NCBI GenBank assembly: GCA_016212845.1
Contig: JACRDR010000340.1
Coordinates: 1 to 8,600 of the forward strand
Length of the DNA: 8,600 nucleotides
Direction of reading: 5' to 3'
From: Elusimicrobiota bacterium
GTDB lineage: Bacteria > Elusimicrobiota > Elusimicrobia > UBA1565 > JACRDR01
In this document: piece by piece, positions 1 to 6,730 of the stretch
How positions within the stretch are numbered: the first letter of the stretch is position 1
Layout: each line of letters begins with the position of its first letter
The notes under the pieces: model-generated
What the model was told of the DNA's origin: nothing
The model's database searches: none
What the model saw: the letters and a program-made list of their open reading frames with translations, nothing else
Made by a program: the position numbers and the translations under genes

Positions 1-3000
1 CCGGCTGGTCGGCCTCGACCGTCGAGCCGGGCGACTTCCGGCTCGGCGGCTTCTCGCTCGACGCGGACGGCCGTGCGGCGCTGGGCTATCACGACATGAC
101 GAATTCGACCCTTAAGCACGCGACTTGGACCGGCGTCGCGTGGAGCACCAACACGATCGACCCGAGCCTGGGACGCCACTCCGCGCTCGCGCTCGACGGG
201 TTTCAGCAGCGCCAGCTCCTCTATAACGTCGAAGGCACGAGCCAGTTGAGGGCCGACCCCGGGGGCAACCTGGAGGCGGCCGTCGTCGTGGCGAGCCGCC
301 CCGCGATCGCGATCGACGCGCACGGCAAACGGTGGTTCGCCTACGTCGACTACAACTCGGGCAAGCTGAGGGTCGGTAACTTCGTCCTGGGCGGGACGAT
401 CAACGTGGGCCCGGTGGACGACGCGCTCGCCTCGGGGGGCCTGACGCTCGATCAGGCCGGCCGGCCGTTCGTCGCGTACCAGGGCAAGAACCGGGAGTTG
501 AAGTACGCCCGGTTCACGGGCGTCGCTTGGACGACCGGGACGATCGACGCCGACGGGATCCAGGCGCCCGCGGCGGCGATCTCGCTCGACGCGACCGGCT
601 CGGTGCTGATCGCGTATTATGACTCGGCGCGCGGCCGCCTAAAGTTCGCCCAATGGTCGTCCGCGGCGCTTCCCGCGGCCGGCGGCAACTCCGCGGGACG
701 AGTGATGGCGCCTTCCTCGCTGGCCGGCTCCGCGCTCGCCGGTTTGGCCACCAGCCTGCAATGGACTTGGACCGACAACGCGACCGGCGAGCTCGGCTTT
801 CGCCTCTACGGGGCGATTACCTCAACCGGCCCGTTCACCCTTATTAAGGATACGGACACGATCGGGCCGTCCGCCGGCTCGGGCCAGACCGTCAGCTACA
901 CCGAGACCGGCCTGGCGACCAACACGACCTACTACCGCTACGTGGTGGCGGTGACGACGGGCGGCCTGGCGGCCAGCAAGATCGCCGCGGCCTATCCCTT
1001 CGACGCGGTGGACGTGACCTCGCCGACCGTCGCCAACGGCGCCGCCGGCGGGGATCTCGTGTGGCGGTCGAGCTCGGCCTTCTACAACGTCGACTTCTTC
1101 GACGTCGGCGGCTCGAAACTCAATCGCTTCGAGGTCAGCGCCTCGACGGTGGCCGCGAGCTCCCAGACGGTGCTCGCCGGAGCCGGTCCCACGCTCGTCG
1201 TCACCGGGATCAACGCGTCGGCCTACACGACGGACTGGGCGCTGCCGACGGCGTTTTTCAACAGCTTGTGGGAGAGCGCCACCAATTACGTGACGGTGAA
1301 GGTCTACGACGGCAACAACAACGCGACGACCCTCGTCGACGCCTTCATCGTCCGCAAGGACACCACGGCGCCTGCCTTGGCCGACAACCAAACCGGCGAT
1401 TCCAATATCCGCGGGACGGGCGGGACGCTCTACGACGTCGACGCGTTCGACTCGGCGAGCGGCTTGGCCGCGTTCCAGTACAGCGCGAGCACGACGCAGG
1501 CCTCGGGCGACGCGCAGGCCGTGGGCTGGACGGACATCGCGACGTTCACGAGCTCGAAGACCTTCACGACGAACTGGCCGGTGGCCTTCACCCAGCTCCC
1601 CTCCGACGCGACGAGCTTCGTGTCGGTGCGGGTGTGGGACATGGCCGGAACGACCACCACGCTCGTCGACGTCTTCTACGTGCGCAAGGATACTTCCGGG
1701 CCGAGCGTGACGATCTCGACGCCGGGCTCGGCGTTCATCGCGTCTCTGTTGACGCTGTCCGGCACGGCGGCGGATCCTAGCGGCATCGGCGGCACGGAGC
1801 TCTCGATCCAGCAGGATCCGCCGGCCGGCCTCTACTGGACCGGGTCGGCGTTCTCGAACGCGGGGCCGGTCTACTTTCAGGCGGCGGGCCTCGCCGGCTG
1901 GACCCTGACGCCCGGCATCGCGTGGCAGGACGGCCGCCAATACCGCGTGGTCGCGCGCTCGACGGACGCGCTCGGCAACTTCTCCGGCGTCTACTCGACG
2001 TCGACTTTCACCTTCGACGCGTCGACTCCGACGGTCGGGGTGGTGAACCCGATCCCGGACTCCGTGATCCCGTCGCTCACGCTGCTTTCGGGCACCTCGG
2101 CCGACGGCGGCGCCGGGCCGGCCTCCGTCGAGGTCCGGCTGCGCCGCAACGCCGACGGGGCCTGGTGGAACTGGGCGACGGACGCGTTCGGCGGCGTGGC
2201 GGTCTCGAGTGTGGCCATCGGCACGACGAACTGGTCCATCACCCCGTCGGCGCTGCTCAAGGCGAACCTCGTCTCGGGCACGAGCTATTTCATCGCCGTG
2301 CGCGCCATCGACGCCGCCGTGCCGGCGAACTCCGGCGACTTCTTCGCGCGGGGCGCGACGTTCACGGTCGTAGACGCGACGCCGCCGGCCGCGATCACCG
2401 ATCTCGCGTCCTCGAGCTCGACGATCTCGGGACGCATCGATCTCACCTGGTCGGCCCCCGGGTCGGACGGCAATACGGGCATCATCCTGACCGGCCAGTT
2501 CAAGGTCATGTACTCGACCGACGCGGCGATCGCGTTCAGCACGACGGCGGCCCAGGTCACGATCTCGACGTCGCTGGTGAAGCCGGGCGACCGTGAGAGC
2601 TATTCGGTGCTCGGCCTCATCGGCGGCTCCACCTACTTCCTGCGGGCGTGGACGCAGGACGGGGCGGGCAATTGGTCGGCGCTCTCCAACGGCACCACGA
2701 TCGAGGCCGGCCCCAAGCTCTACAACCAGATCTCCGGACACGTCGTGAAAACCTCGAGCGAGGGCATCACGGCCGTCTTGGTGGAAGCGTTCAACGACGC
2801 GGGTACTCTCGTGGCGAGCTCGTTCACCGTCGCCGACGGAAGTGGAACTTGGCTGATGGACAACATCCCGGCCGGGAACTACAAGATCCAAGCGACGTGG
2901 AGCGCGGACGGCATCGCCAGCTCGGTCTGGCAGGACGGAATAGCCATGGGAAGCGGCAACGTGGATTTTGTTTTGGAACTCAGTTACACTTTGGCCACCT

Positions 3001-3602
3001 TGACGGGCACCTTGGGAACGCTTGCGGCGCCGCAGGGCAGGCTCACCGCGGCGGCGCGGGGCTTTAGGGTCGCCGCCGAGGGCGCCGACTACGCGACCAG
3101 CAAGATCGAGCTGTTCGCCGGCGGCCGCAAGGCGGTGTCGGTGGGCGTCAATCCGACGGGACGCTGGACGATCCCGAATCTGCTTCCGGGCAAGTACGGC
3201 GTGCGCGCCTTCAACGGCATCAGCTATACGGACATCATGGACGTCGAGGTGGGTGAGGGCGAGCTGAAGGACGTCAGCTTCGTCTTCAACCCGCTGCCCG
3301 AGGCCGCGGTCTTCGCCTTCCCGAACCCGGCGGGCCGCGAGACGACGATCCGGTTCGAGTGCCCGCTCTCGCCGCTCGAGGCCAATATCTCGATCTTCGA
3401 CATCGCCGGAAACCTCGTCAAGGAGATCCCCGGCTCGGCGATGACGGCGACCGGGCCGGGCCTCTACCACGCGCCGTGGGACTTGAGGAACATGCGGGGC
3501 GAGCCCGTCGCCTCCGGCGTCTACCTCTTCATGGTCAAGGTCAAAGGCGGCTCTCCGGAACAGAACGCCAAGATCGTGAAGAAGCTGGCGGTGATAAAGT
3601 GA
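1..3602 (+). CDS. Large modular secreted/surface protein with FlgD-Ig-like C-terminal tail (5' truncated by window edge)
   Basis: The reading frame is open from the left edge (first full codon at 3) to a TGA at 3600-3602, so the true start lies outside the window; the ATG at 96 falls inside a repeat and is not the start. Of 1199 visible residues (residue = position/3), 1-210 hold five beta-propeller-like repeats. An Fn3-like domain covers about 237-335. About 340-562 holds two Asp/Val-rich modules, each ending in V-R-K-D-T. Two Ig-like modules (S-G-T-[AS]-A-D) cover about 563-790, and a second Fn3 domain (about 791-905) opens with P-P-A-A-I-T-D-L. Two carboxypeptidase-regulatory-like beta-sandwiches follow at about 907-1000 and 1020-1097. 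Residues 1100-1199 match FlgD-Ig/Por-type tails: F-P-N-P-A, then I-F-D-I-A-G-N-L-V, then V-A-S-G-V-Y-L-F, ending in basic K-K-L-A-V-I-K. No catalytic motif is visible. The likely role is adhesion or a surface scaffold at or beyond the outer membrane. The stop overlaps the start of the next gene. The domain calls are by eye; the secretion route is inferred. Confidence 0.85.
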   Translation, partial: GWSASTVEPGDFRLGGFSLDADGRAALGYHDMTNSTLKHATWTGVAWSTNTIDPSLGRHSALALDGFQQRQLLYNVEGTSQLRADPGGNLEAAVVVASRPAIAIDAHGKRWFAYVDYNSGKLRVGNFVLGGTINVGPVDDALASGGLTLDQAGRPFVAYQGKNRELKYARFTGVAWTTGTIDADGIQAPAAAISLDATGSVLIAYYDSARGRLKFAQWSSAALPAAGGNSAGRVMAPSSLAGSALAGLATSLQWTWTDNATGELGFRLYGAITSTGPFTLIKDTDTIGPSAGSGQTVSYTETGLATNTTYYRYVVAVTTGGLAASKIAAAYPFDAVDVTSPTVANGAAGGDLVWRSSSAFYNVDFFDVGGSKLNRFEVSASTVAASSQTVLAGAGPTLVVTGINASAYTTDWALPTAFFNSLWESATNYVTVKVYDGNNNATTLVDAFIVRKDTTAPALADNQTGDSNIRGTGGTLYDVDAFDSASGLAAFQYSASTTQASGDAQAVGWTDIATFTSSKTFTTNWPVAFTQLPSDATSFVSVRVWDMAGTTTTLVDVFYVRKDTSGPSVTISTPGSAFIASLLTLSGTAADPSGIGGTELSIQQDPPAGLYWTGSAFSNAGPVYFQAAGLAGWTLTPGIAWQDGRQYRVVARSTDALGNFSGVYSTSTFTFDASTPTVGVVNPIPDSVIPSLTLLSGTSADGGAGPASVEVRLRRNADGAWWNWATDAFGGVAVSSVAIGTTNWSITPSALLKANLVSGTSYFIAVRAIDAAVPANSGDFFARGATFTVVDATPPAAITDLASSSSTISGRIDLTWSAPGSDGNTGIILTGQFKVMYSTDAAIAFSTTAAQVTISTSLVKPGDRESYSVLGLIGGSTYFLRAWTQDGAGNWSALSNGTTIEAGPKLYNQISGHVVKTSSEGITAVLVEAFNDAGTLVASSFTVADGSGTWLMDNIPAGNYKIQATWSADGIASSVWQDGIAMGSGNVDFVLELSYTLATLTGTLGTLAAPQGRLTAAARGFRVAAEGADYATSKIELFAGGRKAVSVGVNPTGRWTIPNLLPGKYGVRAFNGISYTDIMDVEVGEGELKDVSFVFNPLPEAAVFAFPNPAGRETTIRFECPLSPLEANISIFDIAGNLVKEIPGSAMTATGPGLYHAPWDLRNMRGEPVASGVYLFMVKVKGGSPEQNAKIVKKLAVIK
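51..640 (+). repeat. Five beta-propeller-like protein repeats
   Basis: Within the first gene a motif of the form L-D-x-x-G, then A-Y-x-D, then L-K-x-A-x-[WF]-T-G-x-x-W, then I-D recurs. The conserved Asp codons lie at about 60, 195, 315, 450 and 588, giving spacings of 45, 40, 45 and 46 residues. Copies 1, 4 and 5 are the best preserved; copies 2 and 3 are degenerate. The period and the alternation of small and aromatic residues fit blades of a beta-propeller or a similar solenoid. Because the first copy abuts the left edge, more copies may lie upstream. This is direct observation for the repeats and inference for the fold. Confidence 0.65.
1020..1688 (+). repeat. Two about 110-residue V-R-K-D-T modules
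   Basis: Two tandem modules in the first gene each start with a [TS]-x-P-x-[VL]-A-[ND]-type entry. Each then carries a Y-[ND]-V-D-x-F-D segment, an F-x-[VY]-S-A-S-T segment, a T-T-[DN]-W strand and a closing V-x-V-[YR]-[VD]-x2-[GA], T-L-V-D-[AV]-F-[IY]-V-R-K-D-T block. The shared CTCGTCGAC in the closing block occurs at 1332 and 1662, exactly 330 bases (110 codons) apart. The modules look like all-beta extracellular domains. The paralogy is visible in the sequence; the fold is inferred. Confidence 0.6.
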
Positions 3603-5947
3603 GGCGCCTCCTGCTCGCCGCACTCCTCCTGCCGGCGGCCCTCCCGGCGCGGGCCGGCCTGCTCTCGGGCCAGGGCGTGTTCGTGCTCGACCAGACGGGC
3701 GCCCAGCGTCCGAGCTTTTCCAACAACGAGCGCGTCGTGCTTCAGCAGAAGGTGTTCAACAGCGTCGCCAGCGCCAACCGCCTGGCGTTCCGGTTCTTCA
3801 TCCTCGGGCCGACGGGCGCGCAGGTCTTTCAGCACGTCGGCAACGCGGTCGTCGGCTCGATCGGCAACGCGGCGAGCCAGGTGTCGGGCATCCCGGTCGC
3901 GCAATTCTACACGGGCCCGGGCTTCTATACGTTTCGCGCGGAGACCGAGCTCGACGGCCAGATCGTCAGCCAGAGCACTCAGTTCTCGGTCTCGTCTCCG
4001 AACATCCTGCTGATCTATCCGCCGAACGGCGCGCGCAACATGAGCGACGTCCCTCTCACCTTCCGGTGGTCGGCGAGCGGCGCGAGCCGCTACCGGGTCA
4101 CCGTCGGCGACAATCCGTCGATGTACAACTCGATCTTCAACCAGGAGACGGGCGGAGGCGAGAACTTTCTCTCGTACCCGCAGAACCCGTCCGATCCCCG
4201 CCAGCGCATGACGGCGGGCCAGGTCTACTACTGGATCGTCGAGGGCCTGGACGCCTCGGGCAACGTGATCGCGCAGAGCGAGACCCCGTTCAACTTCTCC
4301 GTCAACGCCACCGCCCTCGCGAAGGACCTCGCGGTGACCGACCTCACGATCGACTCCGCGATCGGAGCCGACGGCGTCGTGCAGCTGCGCGTGCGCGTCT
4401 TCAACCAGGGCAACACGACGGAGAACTCGGTGAACCTGCGCATCGGCGTCGGCGGCCTGCCGGCGCAGGGCACGCCGATCTCCGTCACGCTCTTGAACCC
4501 GGGCGAGGCGCGCGAGTGGACCGTCTCCGGCGCCATTCCCGTCGACCAGCAGCAGACGCTCGCCACCGCTTGTCTCGAGCTCTTCGACGACAACGTGCCC
4601 AACAACTGCAAGACGCTCGCGGTCACCCGTCCCGAGGCCGGCACCCAAGCGCCCACGACGATCGGCGGCACCCCGCTCCTCTCCGTCGACCAGATGTGGG
4701 AGATGCTGGGCGAGCTCCTGCGTGAGCGCGGCATCGACTTGAGCGAGTGGGAAATGGACGGCTCGATGGACTCCGCGGAGCTCGCGGCGCTCATCGACGG
4801 CCTGCGGCAAGGCTCGGTGCAGGTCACGCTCTCCGGCGCGCCGGTCGCGACCGGCGGCTCCGTGGGCGGCGGCGTCATCGGATCCGTGACCGAGACCAAG
4901 AAAGAGGTCCCGCTGTTCGGCGGAGGCGAGGGGATCGCCTCCGTGGCCGACAACGAGGACAAGCCCTCCGTCGAGCAGTTGTGGAACGAGCTGGCCGACA
5001 CCATGCGCAATCTGGGCGTGGACCTCAACGAATGGGAGTTCACCGACAAGATGGAGCCGGAGGAGCTCGAGGCTCTCGTCGCGGGCATCAAGGACGGCAC
5101 GATTCGCGCGTTCGTGACCGGAGGCGCTCCGACCACCGGCCAGGTGCTCGGTACCCCCGGCGCCGTCGGCAGCGCGACCGGCAAGTCCAAGGACGCCTCG
5201 ATTTTCGAGCCCGAGCGGGCGAAGGTGAACACCGACGAGGAAGAGGAGGAGTTCACCCCCGAGAAGCAGGAGAAGCTTTGGAAGGAGCTCAACGACCAAT
5301 TGCGCGCCATGGGCGTGGACTTGACGGAATGGGAATTCACCGACAAGATGGACCCTAAGGAGTTGGAGGGGCTGGTCGCCGCCATCAAGGAAGGGGGAAA
5401 GGCCTACGTGACCGGCGGCGAGCCGACCACGAGCCAGATCCTGGGCGCGGCGTCCACGGGCGGTACGACGTCTTCGTCGAAGTCGAAGGACAAGACGCTG
5501 GAGGACCTCCTCGGCGACGGGGGCGGGGAGAAGGCGAAGGTGGAGCAGCCGGCCCAGGACGAGGACCTGGGCGAGTGGGTCGGCATGGCCGGGCCCGCCG
5601 GAAAGAATCCGTTCACGATGGCGATCAAGGACGCGGACGATTGGAGCAAGCGCTGGAAGCGCCTCCGCGAAGGGAAGGCGCCGCAAATCGAGTTCAAGAC
5701 GTCGATCGTGGTCGGGATCGTGGCCGGATCCATGGACAAGGGCGAGCGCGTGGAGATCGAGAACGTGCAGGTCGGCACCGACGGACTCGTGGTCCGCTAC
5801 CGCCTCGTTTCGCAGACGCTGGCCGCGGCGAAGGACGTCGAGAATGGCAAGACGAGGGCGCGGGTGCCGTACATCCTCAAACAGGTGCAGGCGAGCCCTG
5901 CCCTGGACGTGAGATTTGAACGAGCGGAAGACGGAGGTGAACGATGA
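3599..5947 (+). CDS. Secreted multidomain protein: Fn3-like, CARDB-like, three acidic helical repeats and PrcB-like C-terminus
   Basis: I place the start at the GTG at 3599, which overlaps the previous stop as GTGA, because it opens straight into a signal peptide: M-R-R, a Leu/Ala-rich core, then A-R-A with cleavage after residue 19. The frame is open further upstream, but there it only shadows the first gene. The protein is 782 residues. An N-terminal beta region spans about 20-130. An Fn3-like domain covers about 132-238 (P-P-N-G-A, F-R-W-S-A-S-G, Y-Y-W-I-V). A CARDB-like domain covers about 241-344 (D-L-A-V-T-D-L, V-F-N-Q-G-N), with two Cys near its end that could form a disulfide. Three repeats of an unrecognised helical module have first Trp at 367, 462 and 561. 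An acidic/basic linker follows, then a C-terminal domain at about 682-776 resembling PrcB_C (D-W-S-K-R-W, V-V-G-I-V-A-G, G-L-V-V-R-Y-R, P-Y-I-L-K-Q-V, V-R-F-E). PrcB stabilises the dentilisin protease in Treponema, but no protease gene lies in this window. It is probably periplasmic or surface-located. Confidence 0.88.
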   Translation: MRRLLLAALLLPAALPARAGLLSGQGVFVLDQTGAQRPSFSNNERVVLQQKVFNSVASANRLAFRFFILGPTGAQVFQHVGNAVVGSIGNAASQVSGIPVAQFYTGPGFYTFRAETELDGQIVSQSTQFSVSSPNILLIYPPNGARNMSDVPLTFRWSASGASRYRVTVGDNPSMYNSIFNQETGGGENFLSYPQNPSDPRQRMTAGQVYYWIVEGLDASGNVIAQSETPFNFSVNATALAKDLAVTDLTIDSAIGADGVVQLRVRVFNQGNTTENSVNLRIGVGGLPAQGTPISVTLLNPGEAREWTVSGAIPVDQQQTLATACLELFDDNVPNNCKTLAVTRPEAGTQAPTTIGGTPLLSVDQMWEMLGELLRERGIDLSEWEMDGSMDSAELAALIDGLRQGSVQVTLSGAPVATGGSVGGGVIGSVTETKKEVPLFGGGEGIASVADNEDKPSVEQLWNELADTMRNLGVDLNEWEFTDKMEPEELEALVAGIKDGTIRAFVTGGAPTTGQVLGTPGAVGSATGKSKDASIFEPERAKVNTDEEEEEFTPEKQEKLWKELNDQLRAMGVDLTEWEFTDKMDPKELEGLVAAIKEGGKAYVTGGEPTTSQILGAASTGGTTSSSKSKDKTLEDLLGDGGGEKAKVEQPAQDEDLGEWVGMAGPAGKNPFTMAIKDADDWSKRWKRLREGKAPQIEFKTSIVVGIVAGSMDKGERVEIENVQVGTDGLVVRYRLVSQTLAAAKDVENGKTRARVPYILKQVQASPALDVRFERAEDGGER
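4679..5450 (+). repeat. Triplicated W-E-L / W-E-F-T-D-K-M helical module
   Basis: Three protein-level repeats lie in the second gene, with the first Trp codons at 4697, 4982 and 5279 (95 and 99 codons apart). Each has a helix with [ML]-W-x-[ME]-L, then G-[IV]-D-L-x-E-W-E-[FM], then an x-M-[DE]-[PS]-x-E-L-x-x-L helix ending in a Gly. A strand-like tail follows; copies 2 and 3 share V-T-G-G-x-P-T-T-x-Q-[VI]-L-G. Copies 2 and 3 are closest (both W-E-F-T-D-K-M); copy 1 is diverged (W-E-M-D-G-S-M). Variable, Gly/Ser-rich or acidic linkers separate the modules. I do not recognise the family. Confidence 0.8.
5933..5937 (+). promoter_or_regulatory. Shine-Dalgarno GGAGG for the FecR-domain gene
   Basis: A GGAGG lies six bases before the ATG at 5944, inside the last codons of the preceding gene. 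It fixes the start that gives a clean signal peptide. Together with the ATGA stop/start overlap it indicates strong, coupled translation. Confidence 0.8.
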
Positions 5948-6681
5948 GAAGCGCATGGGGACTGGCGGGACTCGCGCTGCTGGCGGCGATGGCGGCGATG
6001 CCCGCGGCGGCGAAGGGCCCGACGAAGCCGGTGGCGGGCATCGTGGTGGCGCTGGAGGGCAAGCCGGAGGTCAAGCGCGCGGGATCGAAGTCGTACGGGC
6101 GACTGAAGATGAACGACTTCGTCTACGAAGGCGAGTGGCTCAAGACCGGCAAGGGCGAGCGCGTCGCGGTCGCCTTTATCGGCGGCGCGGAGTTCAAGAT
6201 GAACGAGAACTCCGAGTTCGAGGTCCAGTCGGGCGGCGGCTCGGGGCAGGCGGCGAGCCTCAAGACGACGATCGGCCAGGCCTGGACGCGCATGCTGCAC
6301 GGCCTCTCCGGCGTGAAGGTCAAGACGCCGATGGCGGTCGCGGCCGTCCGCGGTACCGAGGCGGACATCGACCTCGACGACCCGACCCGCCTCGCGGTGA
6401 AGGTGTACGAGGGCCACGTCGACCTGCTAAACGCGAGCGAGTCGAAGACTCTGGCGACCCTGGCGGCCAACCAGATGGCGACGGTCGGCGACGGCGGCGC
6501 GGTCCAGCGGCGGGCGATGGGCTCGGGGGATCACGACTCCTGGCAGGACGGTCTCCAGGAGGACCAGTCCAAGCTCGACGGCCAGCTGAATAAGCTGAAG
6601 GAAGAGGGCGAGCGCACGAAGACCCTCAAGTGGACGGACAAGGACGGCAACGTACACGAAAAAAGCCTGAAACATAAATAG
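5944..6681 (+). CDS. Secreted FecR-domain protein with charged C-terminal tail
   Basis: This is a 245-residue protein whose ATG overlaps the preceding TGA (ATGA). Residues 1-23 are a signal peptide (basic M-R-S, Leu/Ala core, P-A-A-A then cleavage before K24). Residues about 30-165 follow the FecR domain pattern: G-x-V-x-A-L-E-G, V-Y-E-G-E-W-L-K-T-G at about 60-69, V-A-V-A-F-I-G-G-A-E-F at 74-84, M-N-E-N-S-E-F-E at 86-93, and K-V-K-T-P-M-A-V-A-A-V-R-G-T-E at 125-139. A V-K-V-Y-E-G-H-V strand follows at 152-159. The last 50 residues are Lys/Glu/Asp-rich and probably a helix or coiled coil. Classical FecR is a membrane anti-sigma regulator with an N-terminal cytoplasmic helix. Here there is no such region, no internal membrane helix and no neighbouring sigma factor, so the domain more likely acts as a periplasmic or surface structural or binding domain. 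The family is confident; the role is inferred. Confidence 0.9.
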   Translation: MRSAWGLAGLALLAAMAAMPAAAKGPTKPVAGIVVALEGKPEVKRAGSKSYGRLKMNDFVYEGEWLKTGKGERVAVAFIGGAEFKMNENSEFEVQSGGGSGQAASLKTTIGQAWTRMLHGLSGVKVKTPMAVAAVRGTEADIDLDDPTRLAVKVYEGHVDLLNASESKTLATLAANQMATVGDGGAVQRRAMGSGDHDSWQDGLQEDQSKLDGQLNKLKEEGERTKTLKWTDKDGNVHEKSLKHK

Positions 6682-6708
6682 GTTTCACTTGTAGCGCCAG
6701 ACGCAACC

Positions 6709-6713
6709 GGGAG
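6709..6713 (+). promoter_or_regulatory. Possible ribosome binding site GGGAG for the last gene
   Basis: GGGAG lies five bases before an in-frame TTG at 6719 and 17 bases before the GTG at 6731. It would favour a TTG start with a four-residue longer N-terminus, whereas the GTG start gives the more usual M-R-R signal peptide opening. The rest of the 49-base gap (6682-6730) shows no convincing promoter or terminator hairpin. Confidence 0.3.
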
Positions 6714-6730
6714 CGCGATTGGACAACTGT

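Noticed and set aside
3359..3598. ATG at 3359 as the start of the second gene
   Set aside because: The added 80 residues are an Arg-rich out-of-frame reading of the first gene's C-terminus and would place the signal peptide internally.
822..3623. Very long open frame on the minus strand (933 codons)
   Set aside because: Its product is Arg/Ala/Gly/Asp-rich with no domain pattern. It is a high-GC shadow of the well-supported modular protein on the + strand.
4228..5388. Minus-strand frame of 386 codons, Ser/Pro-rich
   Set aside because: It is the antisense of the CARDB and repeat region; no start context, no recognisable motifs and no room beside the sense gene.
4679..5450. EF-hand or dockerin-type calcium repeats
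   Set aside because: The helix-loop-helix look and acidic residues are suggestive, but the D-x-D-x-D-G loop is absent in all three copies.
3521..5956. Long open frame on the minus strand (811 codons)
   Set aside because: Low-complexity Arg/Leu/His/Asp-rich product lying opposite a signal-peptide protein with recognisable domains; a composition artefact.
6682..6730. Terminator or promoter between the third and fourth genes
   Set aside because: No stable hairpin followed by a T run and no convincing -35/-10 pair can be seen in these 49 bases.
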